Source: an alpha proteobacterium U9-1i
GTDB lineage: Bacteria > Pseudomonadota > Alphaproteobacteria > Caulobacterales > Aquidulcibacteraceae
Assembly: GCA_000974665.1 (NCBI GenBank)
Contig: BBSY01000003.1
Span: forward strand, 186,001-250,000
DNA length: 64,000 nucleotides
Reading direction: 5' to 3'
Shown: positions 1 through 7,654 of the stretch, in pieces
How positions within the stretch are numbered: position 1 is the stretch's first letter
How the letters are laid out: each line of letters starts with the position of its first letter
Notes under the pieces: model-generated
The model's database searches: none
What the model saw: the letters and a program-made list of their open reading frames with translations, nothing else
Told to the model about the DNA's origin: nothing
Translations under genes and position numbers: made by a program

Positions 1-25
1 AAATTACCAAGCACTATCCCAATGG

Positions 26-475
26 ATGGAAGCCATGACCGGGAAAGGCGACAAAGAGCGCATTGCGCTAAGCCGATTGGCAAATGCTCTTACGGACGAC
101 ATCTTGAATGCCTCGGATGAAGACATTCTGGCTGAACTACAAGACGCTGGAGGAGATCCGGCGAAGAATGCCGACGATATGAGGGCGTTGTTCGAGAAGA
201 CGGTCTTGCTGGCCAACAAGAAGCGATTAAGCGCGGCAAAGGCTGGCGCGGCATCCGTGCGGGAAGTGTTTGCGCCGCCGGTTTCGTCTGCAGTCGATAT
301 TGGGGCTGCTAGAGCACGTCTTCGAAAGATCATTGAGACGCCGGGCGGAGCGCACAAAGTTACTTTAGCCGCGCGCAAAGAAAGCGAGATGTCTGACTCC
401 GACGTGATGGGGATGCTCGATGATCTGGTCGAACTCGGCATTCTGTCGCGACCGAACGACGCCGAGAGCGACTGA
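26..475 (+). CDS. hypothetical protein paired with ImmA/IrrE protease
   Basis: 149-residue acidic, Ala/Asp/Glu-rich soluble protein with no signal peptide or membrane segment. I do not recognise a named family. The N-terminal half looks helical and the C-terminal part (about residues 118-149) ends in a short acidic segment. It lies 5 bp upstream of the ImmA/IrrE-like metallopeptidase gene, so the two are probably co-transcribed. In many mobile elements such proteases act on a partner regulator, and this protein is a candidate partner by position only; no helix-turn-helix is obvious. An internal ATG at 35 with purines upstream is an alternative start. The frame is open and codon use matches the neighbours. 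Confidence 0.7.
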   Translation: MEAMTGKGDKERIALSRLANALTDDILNASDEDILAELQDAGGDPAKNADDMRALFEKTVLLANKKRLSAAKAGAASVREVFAPPVSSAVDIGAARARLRKIIETPGGAHKVTLAARKESEMSDSDVMGMLDDLVELGILSRPNDAESD

Positions 476-480
476 TCGCA

Positions 481-1236
481 ATGTCACCTGCGGAGCGACT
501 GCTGCAAGAATTGGGCGTGACGGACCCCAAGGAAATCGATTTGGAGGCGATAGCATTCCACGTCAAAGCACGGGTCCGCTACCGCGCGCTGGAAGGATGC
601 GAGGCGCGAATTGTCGGCAATGAGCGCGAGGCGATCATTACTGTAAACTCTGCCAGTTCGGCGCGGCGCCAAAGATTTTCCATTGCCCACGAATTGGGCC
701 ATTGGCACCATGACCGTGGGAAGTGCCTTGCGTGCCGCTTGGAGGACTACCGTCCCAGTGAAACGCGCTCGCCGGAGCGGGTCGCTGACGGCTACGCCGC
801 CGATTTGTTGATGCCGTACTATCTATTTCGGCCGCTGGCCCGAGAGATCGGGAAGCCGAACTTCAAAACCGTAGCGGCGCTGGCCGAAATATTCAAAGCA
901 AGCAAAGTCGCGACAGCCATTCGGCTGGTGGAGAGCAATCAGGCGCCAACCATTCTTGTTTGTCATGGGTCGAATGGCCGTAAGTGGTTCACGCGGGCAC
1001 AGAGCGTGCCGAAGAAATGGTTTCCGCAGGATAGCTTGCACAGCGACAGCTATGCCTTCGGGATTCAGTTCGGAAACAGCTCGGATGATGCGACGCCGCA
1101 CAAAATCGGCGCTGATGCTTGGTTTGATCGCCGCGATGCAGATCGCTTTGAGGTGTTCGAGCAAACGATACGGATGAGCGCCCAGGAGACGCTTACCCTG
1201 TTGCAGATTAACAATGGAAAGATGCTCGAAGACTGA
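481..1236 (+). CDS. ImmA/IrrE family metallo-endopeptidase
   Basis: 251-residue protein with the zinc-protease signature HELGH at residues 70-74, inside the context FSIAHELGHWHHD, followed about 30 residues later by a YAADLLMP segment typical of the family (DUF955). Members cleave partner repressors or stress regulators; ImmA of ICEBs1 cleaves the repressor ImmR and so controls excision and transfer. Here the companion is the small upstream gene, 5 bp away. The C-terminal ~110 residues match no family I know. A role in control of the element or in stress response is an inference. Start ATG at 481 follows immediately on the upstream stop, suggesting translational coupling. Confidence 0.85.
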   Translation: MSPAERLLQELGVTDPKEIDLEAIAFHVKARVRYRALEGCEARIVGNEREAIITVNSASSARRQRFSIAHELGHWHHDRGKCLACRLEDYRPSETRSPERVADGYAADLLMPYYLFRPLAREIGKPNFKTVAALAEIFKASKVATAIRLVESNQAPTILVCHGSNGRKWFTRAQSVPKKWFPQDSLHSDSYAFGIQFGNSSDDATPHKIGADAWFDRRDADRFEVFEQTIRMSAQETLTLLQINNGKMLED

Positions 1237-1261
1237 AGAGTGGTCGAGCGCGGGGGCTTGC

Positions 1262-1531
1262 CTAGCGTCGATGTGGGCAAGCGCGCGGGCTCAGAAGCGA
1301 TCCCTCTGCGACAAAAACATAGTCGCGTTTGTTCGTGGCAAAAATTCTTCCGCTCGCCGTGTTCGGGTTGGAACGAAGAGTGCCGTAGATACGAACTCGT
1401 GATCGGCACGTCTGGCAATATGCCGTCTTATCGTCCAGCACGCCGTTCCAGCGACCGATGGTGTGCCCTTTGTCGGTCAGAAGGGATTCGTACCGCTTGC
1501 GCAGCGCTAGATGCTCGGGAAAGTCTGCCAT
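1262..1531 (-). CDS. small Cys-containing hypothetical protein
   Basis: 89-residue protein beginning MADFPEH, with a CQTC pair near residue 39 that could form half of a zinc site, and a basic middle part. I chose ATG at 1531 because it follows the stop of the upstream small gene by 7 bases with a TAAGG sequence as ribosome-binding site; the longer frame back to 1600 would overlap that gene extensively. It is convergent with the ImmA/IrrE gene (stops 25 bp apart). Function unknown; possibly DNA or RNA binding from the CxxC and basic residues, which is weak evidence. Confidence 0.55.
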   Translation of the reverse strand: MADFPEHLALRKRYESLLTDKGHTIGRWNGVLDDKTAYCQTCRSRVRIYGTLRSNPNTASGRIFATNKRDYVFVAEGSLLSPRACPHRR

Positions 1532-1538
1532 CTGGGCC

Positions 1539-1727
1539 TTAGCAGACGCCGCTCTTGCGCAGTTCCCATCCGCGGTAGACGACAAATGCGTCGTCCGCAC
1601 GGATCGCGCATGGTGTTGGCGTCAAGCCGGTCTCATTCAAGAAGGCGGACCACAAATCGCTTTCCAGAAAGGCACCATCAGCACCACCATCGTCGATCAT
1701 TTGGTCTACAATGTTGCGCGCAGTCAT
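1539..1727 (-). CDS. small hypothetical protein
   Basis: 62-residue acidic protein starting MTARNIVDQM. The start is supported by a strong GGAGGAG ribosome-binding site 7 bases upstream. It is followed directly by another small gene with a 7-base gap, so the two form a mini-operon. No recognisable domain, signal peptide or membrane segment. Its position among ssb, ardC and parB-like genes suggests an element maintenance or establishment function, but this is only guilt by association. Confidence 0.55.
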   Translation of the reverse strand: MTARNIVDQMIDDGGADGAFLESDLWSAFLNETGLTPTPCAIRADDAFVVYRGWELRKSGVC

Positions 1728-1792
1728 CCCAAACTCCTCCGACTCGATGGAGGACGCTATCGGTTAATAAAGAGTGGATGTTACCGGGTATG

Positions 1793-1824
1793 ATCGCTGG
1801 CGGCGCCGAAGCGACGCCAGCGAT
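1793..1824. terminator. hairpin just downstream of the ssb-like gene
   Basis: Perfect 10-bp inverted repeat, arms 1793-1802 (ATCGCTGGCG) and 1815-1824 (CGCCAGCGAT) with a 12-base loop, 6 bp past the stop of the minus-strand ssb-like gene. No T-run follows, so intrinsic termination is uncertain. Confidence 0.45.
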
Positions 1825-1830
1825 CGGCCC

Positions 1831-2172
1831 TCATGCCGCCTCAGCGGTGTCGGCCATGCCCTTCGAGCGCACATGGCCTTCGCCGGGATCGATTGCGACG
1901 AAGACCTTGCCGGTCCATTTGCCGGACGCCTTGTCCTTCCAGCGGTCGTGACGGAGCTGCCCGGAGATGTCGGCGATGACGCCGGCGCGCATCGCCTTGG
2001 CTGAGGCTGCCGCCTTTGGACAGTTGATCTCGACGGTGAAGCGATCGGCGCGTTCGCCGCTTGGCGCCTCGATCCAGAGTGAGACGATTTCGATGGTTCC
2101 GCCGCGCGCTTCGATGGTGCGGATCTTGGGGGCGTCGACGAGTTTGCCGATGAGAGTGACGCGGTTGGTCAT
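1831..2172 (-). CDS. single-stranded DNA-binding protein (SSB-like OB fold)
   Basis: 113-residue protein starting MTNRVTLIGKL, the usual first beta strand of SSB proteins, and continuing with alternating strands typical of an OB fold (VSLWIEAP, FTVEINCP, ADISGQL, VFVAIDP). It lacks the acidic C-terminal tail ending DDIPF found in housekeeping SSB, so it is a short plasmid/ICE-type variant. Such proteins protect transferred single-stranded DNA in the recipient. RBS GGAG lies 8 bases before ATG. It is flanked downstream by a hairpin and upstream by a large inverted repeat (2256-2365). Confidence 0.75.
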   Translation of the reverse strand: MTNRVTLIGKLVDAPKIRTIEARGGTIEIVSLWIEAPSGERADRFTVEINCPKAAASAKAMRAGVIADISGQLRHDRWKDKASGKWTGKVFVAIDPGEGHVRSKGMADTAEAA

Positions 2173-2255
2173 GAGAAGAGCTCCGTAAGCGTTTCCGGCT
2201 GATCCCGGAGCCGCGGGGCTCGCCCGCGACGGCGCTTAAAGCGCCCGGCCATTGA

Positions 2256-2365
2256 GGCGGGACGCGCAAGGAGAAAATGGTGGGGCCCGCGTTCGCGCGG
2301 TACGCGCGGACCGATAGCCCGCGCGAGCGGGGCGGGGAGACGATTTTCTCCTTGCGCGTCCCGCC
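2256..2365. repeat. 23-bp perfect inverted repeat with structured GC-rich loop
   Basis: Left arm 2256-2278 and right arm 2343-2365 are exact reverse complements over 23 bases (core GACGCGCAAGGAG). The 64-base loop is itself rich in CGCGCG dyads. Outside the arms a second, offset match extends the stem (CGCCCGGCC near 2242 against GGCCGGGCG near 2366). It lies in the 350-bp gap between the ssb-like gene and the mer-type genes. It could be a replication or transfer origin, an RNA leader of the ssb gene, or a recombination site; the sequence does not decide. Confidence 0.8.
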
Positions 2366-2524
2366 GGCCGGGCGGTCATGGCGACGGCGCGGGTGAGCCT
2401 CGCGGCGGCTGATCGGATGAAGGGCTCGGGGGTATAGTTCCAAACCGACTGGCTATTGGCGCCTTTGACGATCCGCCGCTTGATGGCGCGTTCCGGTCGG
2501 GCGCCGCGCTTGTTGCATGCTGCG

Positions 2525-2734
2525 TCAGCAGCCGCACTCGCCCGCCTGAATCGGCGGACACTTCACGTCGCCATAGGAGCAGAACACACAGCAATCTCCC
2601 CGCTTCGGCCGCAGAAGCGCGCCGCAGCCCTTACAATCGTAGAAGAACTGGCATGCATCCGTGGGCATATGTTCACGCTGACGATGGCCGCACGCGGGGC
2701 AGGTGATCGTGGAGTCTGGAATGGTTTCGCTCAT
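2525..2734 (-). CDS. GDCCVxC-domain metal-associated small protein
   Basis: 69-residue Cys-rich protein with CPAC (residues 12-15), CKGC (34-37) and the diagnostic GDCCVFC (47-52), then a GECGC tail: 11 cysteines in all. Proteins with the GDCCVxC signature occur next to mercury transport genes and are thought to bind metal; their biochemical role is not established. Its ATG overlaps the stop of the merT-like gene by the ATGA pattern, so the two are translationally coupled. The frame continues upstream into the merT gene in another phase, but the coupled ATG at 2734 is clearly the start. Confidence 0.85.
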   Translation of the reverse strand: MSETIPDSTITCPACGHRQREHMPTDACQFFYDCKGCGALLRPKRGDCCVFCSYGDVKCPPIQAGECGC

Positions 2735-3090
2735 CGGCCGCGCACCCAGGCCAATAGCTCTCGTTCGTAGAACGGCATGGAATAGGCGCCCGCAACCAGG
2801 AGCGCTGCGACTATGAGAAGGACCAGGACGCGAGGGCGTGGCCTGCGTCCACCCCAGAAAGCGGCGACAAAGCCTGCAACGATGAGAATGGCGGTCAAAG
2901 CGAGGAGATAGGGCTTTGCCTGCGCAAAGATCCCGAGTTGCGCCACTAGCGCCGTGCTGACGCCGGCTTGCACCAGCAAGATTGGCAATACGCAGCAGGA
3001 CGCGCCGACCAGCGCGGCTAGGCCGGTGACAACTCCGCCGCCCGCAAACAACCCGCCTGATGGGCGGTGAACCTCGGTATCCTTTTCCAT
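2731..3090 (-). CDS. merT: MerT-like mercuric ion transporter
   Basis: 119-residue inner-membrane protein with three predicted hydrophobic helices (about residues 17-45, 56-76, 87-105). The first carries the SCCVLP motif (Cys32-Cys33) that accepts Hg(II) from the periplasm in MerT/MerF proteins. The cytoplasmic second Cys pair of classical MerT is absent: there are no other cysteines, so hand-over may go to the Cys-rich GDCCVxC protein encoded immediately downstream. No merA reductase or merP is nearby. Divergent from merR with a MerR-type promoter between them. Confidence 0.8.
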   Translation of the reverse strand: MEKDTEVHRPSGGLFAGGGVVTGLAALVGASCCVLPILLVQAGVSTALVAQLGIFAQAKPYLLALTAILIVAGFVAAFWGGRRPRPRVLVLLIVAALLVAGAYSMPFYERELLAWVRGR

Positions 3091-3096
3091 GGCTCA

Positions 3097-3127
3097 AGCG
3101 TAGAACCTGTAGTGGCTACAGGAGCAA
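3097..3127 (-). promoter_or_regulatory. MerR-type promoter/operator of merT
   Basis: Perfect 7-bp dyad CCTGTAG / CTACAGG with a 3-base centre at 3106-3122, lying between -35 TTGCTC (3127-3122) and -10 TACGCT (3102-3097) on the minus strand, a 19-bp spacer. The over-long spacer with a central dyad is the hallmark of promoters that MerR-family regulators unwind on metal binding. The merR gene begins 6 bp beyond the -35 box. Confidence 0.75.
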
Positions 3128-3132
3128 GAGGT

Positions 3133-3531
3133 ATGCCGACCATTGGCGAAGTGAGCGCGGGCTCGGGCGTGCATGTCGAGACGATCCGCTATTATGAGCG
3201 CATTGGCCTGATGCCGAAGCCGGCGCGCTCCGCCAATGGGCGACGCTCTTATGACGCCAACGCTGCGGCGCGGCTCGGCTTCATCCGCCGCGCGCGCGAT
3301 CTGGGTTTTGCGCTTGCCGACATTTCCGCCTTGTTATCGCTTGCAGACAACAAGGCAGCTTGCCGCGACGCGCATGCGCTCGCCACCCGGCACCGGGACG
3401 CTATACGGGTCAAGATCAAGGAGCTCAGACGGCTTGATCGGCTTTTGTCTGGAACGACAGAACATTGCACGCGAAGCCCGGCGGCGCCTTGCCCCATCAT
3501 TGAAGTGCTGACAGGCATGCAGAGCGAGTAG
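3133..3531 (+). CDS. merR: MerR-family mercury-responsive regulator
   Basis: 132-residue protein with an N-terminal MerR winged helix (GVHVETIRYYERIGL, about residues 12-26), a long dimerisation helix and three cysteines placed like the Hg(II) ligands of MerR: Cys77, Cys112 and Cys120, the last in PCP. I chose ATG at 3133 after the purine-rich ggagcaagagg; the longer frame from 3067 would run through the promoter dyad. It should repress and, with Hg(II), activate the divergent merT / GDCCVxC pair. Confidence 0.85.
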   Translation: MPTIGEVSAGSGVHVETIRYYERIGLMPKPARSANGRRSYDANAAARLGFIRRARDLGFALADISALLSLADNKAACRDAHALATRHRDAIRVKIKELRRLDRLLSGTTEHCTRSPAAPCPIIEVLTGMQSE

Positions 3532-3596
3532 GCGTCGCCGGTGGTCAAGCGATTTGACCGCTCTCATGGGCATCCGTGGCGCTGGCTGTCGAGCAG

Positions 3597-4487
3597 TCAG
3601 GCGGGGCCGGCTTTGTCCAGCAGCCAATCGACAGCGGTCTGCGCCTGAGCCGCTGCGGACAGGAACGCGCGCTTGTCGTCCTTCAGCAGTTTCATCCAAT
3701 GCCCCACATATGAAGCGTGATCAGTAAGGTGGTCGGGCGGCAGATTGAGATGTGCGCCAAGAATGGACGCGCCGATTTCGGCGACAAGTTCTTCGGCCGC
3801 CAGTGCGTGCGCGCTGAAGCGCTTGGACATATCGCGGCCGACGCGATGCGCGGCGCCCGTTGCATGTACGGCTTCGTGGTTCAGCGTGGCAGCATAATGA
3901 TCTGCGGAGTCGAACGCCGCCAAAGGCGGCATGCCGATCACATCCTTGGACGGAATGTAGCAGGCGATGTCCTGGGTCAGGATGCGTTTGATATCGAGTT
4001 TGGCGAACCAGGCTTCATGCTCGGCGATAGGAAGAATGTCGGTCTCGGGCGAAGCTGGAAAAAACCGCTCCGGCAATCCTTCGATCTGCTCGGCGTTGAA
4101 CGCGGTGAAAAACTTGAGAAAGCGAAAGCTGTCTTCCACCTTCTCGCCGGCGCTGTTGTCGCGCGTCTTCTTGGCCTGTCCGTAATAGACGACCATCTCG
4201 CCACGCTCGCCCTTGCGGACATGGGCGCCGATCTGGTTCGCCTGGCGCAGCGTGATCCAATAGGGCGACGCATAGCCCTTCGCGACGGCGGCGCTCCACA
4301 GCATGATGACGTTCACGCCGCGATAGTTCTCGCCGGTGGCGCGGCGCGGCAGCGCGAGCCCCGTGCGTGCACCATCCCATGGTTTGCGCCATGGCATGAC
4401 GCCCCGCTCCAGTTCGGCGAGGATCTTCGTGGTGATTTCAGACGCAACGTCGCGTCGCTGTGCATCGATCTTGGTATGAATGGTCAT
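3597..4487 (-). CDS. ArdC-like antirestriction protein (zincin domain)
   Basis: 296-residue protein in two parts: an N-terminal ssDNA-binding domain of the ArdC/DUF1738 type (about residues 5-130, with PWRKPWD and NYRGVNVIMLW) and a C-terminal zinc-metallopeptidase-like domain with HEAVH at 204-208 and a following AEELVAEI segment (231-238) that supplies the likely third ligand. Such proteins are carried by conjugative plasmids to protect incoming DNA from restriction. ATG at 4487 was chosen because GGAGG lies 9 bases upstream; the ATG at 4496 abuts the RBS. It follows the ParB-like gene by 74 bp on the same strand. Confidence 0.85.
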   Translation of the reverse strand: MTIHTKIDAQRRDVASEITTKILAELERGVMPWRKPWDGARTGLALPRRATGENYRGVNVIMLWSAAVAKGYASPYWITLRQANQIGAHVRKGERGEMVVYYGQAKKTRDNSAGEKVEDSFRFLKFFTAFNAEQIEGLPERFFPASPETDILPIAEHEAWFAKLDIKRILTQDIACYIPSKDVIGMPPLAAFDSADHYAATLNHEAVHATGAAHRVGRDMSKRFSAHALAAEELVAEIGASILGAHLNLPPDHLTDHASYVGHWMKLLKDDKRAFLSAAAQAQTAVDWLLDKAGPA

Positions 4488-4561
4488 GTGTTTCATCCTC
4501 CGAAAACAAGTGCGCCGCCGGTGGCCCGGCGGCGCGTGAGGGTTGAAAGAGGCGTTGAGGC

Positions 4562-6484
4562 TCAGGCGGCGTCGGCTTCGGCGAGCGCTTTTTGTCCGGC
4601 TGATGTGACGACCAACGCGCCGGCGCGCGGTGGTGTGATCAGAACATCGGGCAGCCAATCCTTGAGCTGTCGCAACGCCACGCGCGCGAGATCGGTGCGT
4701 TTCATCTTGGTGAAAGCGGCGATCTTCGGCTTGCGCGCGCGCTCCGACAGTTTGGCCATGGCTGGTGCGGTTGAGAGCGCTTCAAGCGTGTAGGCTTTGG
4801 GCGCTTTCTCCCAAAACGTGCTCGATGCTTCCCAATGACGGCCCATGTCCAGATCGAGCACGGCCGCGAGTTCGTCCGCGGTCGCCTGCGTGCGGTCCGC
4901 TGAAGGGGAAGCGCCATCGTGCGTGACATCGATGGTCTCCGCCATGAAGAGGGCGAGCAGTTCGATCAGCTTCTCGGCTGGCTCGCTCGCAAGGCGCCCC
5001 AGGTCAGCGTCCGCGTAGGCGGTCGCGGCTTCGGTGCGTGCCTGCTGAAAACGATCATCGTCATCGAAGCCGACAGGCGAGATTGCGACCCCAAGCCCTG
5101 GCACGTCTGCGCGCGCCGCACTTCGGCGGATGAACGCCAGAACGCTGAAGGCGAGCGCGATATGTGGACGGCCGGCGAGTTCAGCGCGCAGCGCGCGCGT
5201 GCGTGCGGCGGTCAGTCCCTCGACAAGTGATTTCGGCAGAGTTGGCGTTCTCGTAAGTGCTTCTAACGATGAATCGCACGCGTCGGGCGCGGCGTCGGAC
5301 TCGACCGCGCGCAGTTTGCGGATCGCCTTGAGGTCGCCGCGCTTGATGAGGCCGCGCGTGATGATGGGCTCGCCATTGCGGTCGATGGTCACGACTGCGC
5401 CGGCGTGCGCCATCTCGGCCTTGTCCCAATCCTGGTGCGACTGCTGCAACGCATCGAGTTGCGCTTCCGCCGCGTCGCGGACCGTCCACAGCGCCTCATT
5501 GTCGGCATCGGCTTCAAGCTGATTGTCGAGCGTTTCGACCTCGGCTTCGAGGTTTGCGACGGCCTCGCTTTCTTCCTGCGTCAGCGCCCGCGTACGCGGG
5601 CGCACGCGCTCGTTCGCGCAGCCTTCGATCTGCCCATGGAGCAATTGCGCTTCCACCCACGCCCAGCCCTCGGCGGCCAGGCTTTCGCGCATTTCTTCGA
5701 TGCGCTCCGCCGCCAGACGCTGGAGGAGTTCACCATCCTCAAGGAAGGCGATGCCATCTTCGAACAGATCGCGCACGATCCGCCCGCCGGCAGCTTCATA
5801 AGTCTCCAGTCCAACGAAGCGCGCCAGCCGGTCGGTCGCGGGTGCGCGACCGCCGGAAAGCGCGTTGCGGATGCTGGGCGCGTGGGTGATGGGCTTGGGG
5901 GCTTGCTTGAACAGGCGCTCCTGGGCGCCGTGATCATCCGTCAAACAGAATGCCCGCGCGACATCGAGGGTGAGATCGCCTTTGCGGTAGGCAGCACGGA
6001 TCTTCGGGGAGAGGCGGCCCAGGGCCAGGCGCTGTTCGACATGGCGCACGCTTGCGCCGAACCGCTCGGCAATGGCCTCGACGCTCATGGCGTCATCGAC
6101 GAGGCGCGCGAACGCTTCCATCTCGTCCATGGCGTTCATGGCGACACGTTGGACGTTTTCGGCGAGAGACGCTTCCGCGCTCAGCTCCGGTTCGATGATC
6201 GTGCAGGGCGCCGTGAAATCGCGCGCAAGCCTGCCTTGCTTGATGAGAAGCCGCAGCGCCGCCAGCCGGCGTGATCCGGCGACGACGGCGTAGCGATCGC
6301 CATCGGCGCGCACGACCGAGAGATTTTGCAAGAGGCCATGTGCGGCGATGGAAGCGGCAAGCGCATCGATATCGGCGCGCTTGTCTGTGCGGCGCACATT
6401 GTCTTCGTGCACGATGAGTTTGCTGACCGGGACGAAGCAGGTGCGTTGCGTTGCGGCGCCGGTGTCGAGAGTTTCGGTTGTCAT
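4562..6484 (-). CDS. large ParB/Spo0J-type partition-like protein
   Basis: 640-residue protein. The N-terminal ~200 residues hold a ParB/Srx nuclease-like domain (AGSRRLAALRLL about residues 69-80, ENVQR 109-113) followed by a helix-turn-helix (VEAIAERFGASVRHVEQRLALG). The remaining ~430 residues, largely helical and Ala-rich with a coiled-coil-like stretch around 300-340, are specific to large plasmid/ICE ParB-like proteins. Likely role: DNA binding in maintenance or regulation of the element; a cognate ParA is not in the window. RBS GGAG lies 7 bases before ATG. It precedes ardC on the same strand. Confidence 0.8.
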   Translation of the reverse strand: MTTETLDTGAATQRTCFVPVSKLIVHEDNVRRTDKRADIDALAASIAAHGLLQNLSVVRADGDRYAVVAGSRRLAALRLLIKQGRLARDFTAPCTIIEPELSAEASLAENVQRVAMNAMDEMEAFARLVDDAMSVEAIAERFGASVRHVEQRLALGRLSPKIRAAYRKGDLTLDVARAFCLTDDHGAQERLFKQAPKPITHAPSIRNALSGGRAPATDRLARFVGLETYEAAGGRIVRDLFEDGIAFLEDGELLQRLAAERIEEMRESLAAEGWAWVEAQLLHGQIEGCANERVRPRTRALTQEESEAVANLEAEVETLDNQLEADADNEALWTVRDAAEAQLDALQQSHQDWDKAEMAHAGAVVTIDRNGEPIITRGLIKRGDLKAIRKLRAVESDAAPDACDSSLEALTRTPTLPKSLVEGLTAARTRALRAELAGRPHIALAFSVLAFIRRSAARADVPGLGVAISPVGFDDDDRFQQARTEAATAYADADLGRLASEPAEKLIELLALFMAETIDVTHDGASPSADRTQATADELAAVLDLDMGRHWEASSTFWEKAPKAYTLEALSTAPAMAKLSERARKPKIAAFTKMKRTDLARVALRQLKDWLPDVLITPPRAGALVVTSAGQKALAEADAA

Positions 6485-6785
6485 GGGATCGCTCCAGAAG
6501 GTGAGCGGCGGCCGTTTCGGTCCGCCGGGGCCGCGCGTCGCGGCCTTTTCCTCCTGGCCCGCGCCTGAAGCCGGCCGGGTCGAGGGCTTCAGAGCGTCAG
6601 CGTCCCTCGACGCGGGCGGCTGCGCGGGCGATGTGCGTTGGTCGCGGCGCGTGGACCCGGCTGATTCGCGTGCAGCTCAACTGCTTAAGGCGGGTGGCTG
6701 TCCTCAAAGACTCAACCGAAAGTGGGCGCGGTGGGGACGTGAAGATGACGCGCGCGCTGACCGAACACTTGGGCAGGGTAGAAGC
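6485..6785. other. intergenic region between divergent parB-like and Lrp genes
   Basis: About 300 bp without a convincing gene. It must hold promoters for the minus-strand parB-like gene and the plus-strand Lrp gene. A GC-rich tract at 6505-6565 contains short dyads and a TTTTCCTCC block faintly like the arms of the inverted repeat at 2343-2365. No clear -35/-10 pair could be assigned by eye. Confidence 0.4.
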
Positions 6786-7313
6786 GTGACCGGGCGGCGG
6801 TCGCATACGCCGCCGCTGTACGCGCCGAACGGGGCGCGCCTCGATGATGTCGATCTGGAGTTGCTTCGCCGTTTGAAGGCGGACGCCCGCATCCAGAATC
6901 AAACGCTCGCGCGGGCGTTGGGCTTGTCGCCAAGCGGATGCTTGAAACGCGTGCGTCGCTTGGAGGACGCTGGCGCGATCAAGGCCTACGTTGCGATTGC
7001 AGAAGAGAGCATGTTTGCGTCCTGGTCGATGCTGTGGGTGAGCATCAAATTACGTCGTCGGGCTCACAAGCGGCGCGACGTGTTTGAAGCGGCATTGCGT
7101 GCGACGCCGGAAGTCACGGAGGCGCACAGCGTCGCTGGCCGTTTTGACTACATCCTCAAAACGGCATTGCCATCGGTGTCGGCGTGGGACGCTTTGCGTG
7201 AGCGCCTCGATCCCGAAAACGGGTTCATCAAATCCGTCGATGTCGCGCCGGGATTGCGCACCGCAAAGGAGAAGAGTCCTCATCCTCTGCTCTGTTTGCG
7301 CGAGCCAACTTAG
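6786..7313 (+). CDS. Lrp/AsnC-family transcriptional regulator
   Basis: 175 residues from GTG at 6786. N-terminal AsnC-type helix-turn-helix (DDVDLELLRRLKADARIQNQ to GCLKRVRRLE, about residues 20-65) and a C-terminal RAM-like effector domain with a VTEAHSVAGRFDYILK segment typical of the family. The upstream frame is open to 6348 but overlaps the divergent gene, so a start near 6786 is more reasonable, though the ribosome-binding site is weak. Lrp-type regulators often lie beside amino-acid genes; here the neighbours are element maintenance and conjugation genes, so a role in transfer control is conceivable. Confidence 0.75.
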   Translation: MTGRRSHTPPLYAPNGARLDDVDLELLRRLKADARIQNQTLARALGLSPSGCLKRVRRLEDAGAIKAYVAIAEESMFASWSMLWVSIKLRRRAHKRRDVFEAALRATPEVTEAHSVAGRFDYILKTALPSVSAWDALRERLDPENGFIKSVDVAPGLRTAKEKSPHPLLCLREPT

Positions 7314-7654
7314 TCGTCGCGAAAGCCGCTCACCAGTCTTCCATCTGGAGGGGCGCTATCGTTCGCGCCCGCTCAACTCACCGCAGGCGCTAATTCTCAC
7401 GCTGACGCACCGTGCATGCGCTGCTGCGCCGAGACGTCGCAAAGCTTGCAGTCAATGCCTGATGGGCGGACTGGCGTGCATTGAGTGCGCGATTGGCCCA
7501 TCCGTGATGAATCGGCTGCACAAAGTCGTTGCGGTGCTAGCTTTGGCGACATGCACGCAATGCGCGCATCGGATTCACTAAGCCGCGAGGTCAGCATGAC
7601 CCTTCGTCGGCAGGGGCGGGATAGGCTCGCGCTGCCGGTCGAGGCCATTCGCTT
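7314..7654. other. gene-poor region upstream of traG
   Basis: About 340 bp with no convincing gene on either strand; frames here are shadows or very short. It must contain the promoter of the traG/trb operon. Gaps next to traG often carry an origin of transfer, but I could not identify a nic-site consensus, so none is claimed. Confidence 0.4.

Noticed and set aside
2735-3097. N-terminal extension of the GDCCVxC protein frame up to 3097
   Set aside because: The extension overlaps merT out of frame and is Arg/Ser/Pro-rich; the ATG coupled to the merT stop at 2734 gives a complete GDCCVxC protein.
3543-3559. Small dyad GGTCAA / TTGACC between merR and ardC
   Set aside because: Only 6 bp with no T-run; too weak to call a terminator with confidence.
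3717-6274. Plus-strand open frames opposite the ardC and parB-like genes (for example 3717-4793 and 5405-6274)
   Set aside because: They mirror the genes on the minus strand, which carry recognisable domains and good ribosome-binding sites.
7501-7581. Short lipoprotein-like frame MNRLHKVVAVLALAT... upstream of traG
   Set aside because: Only 26 codons, no ribosome-binding site and no recognised family.
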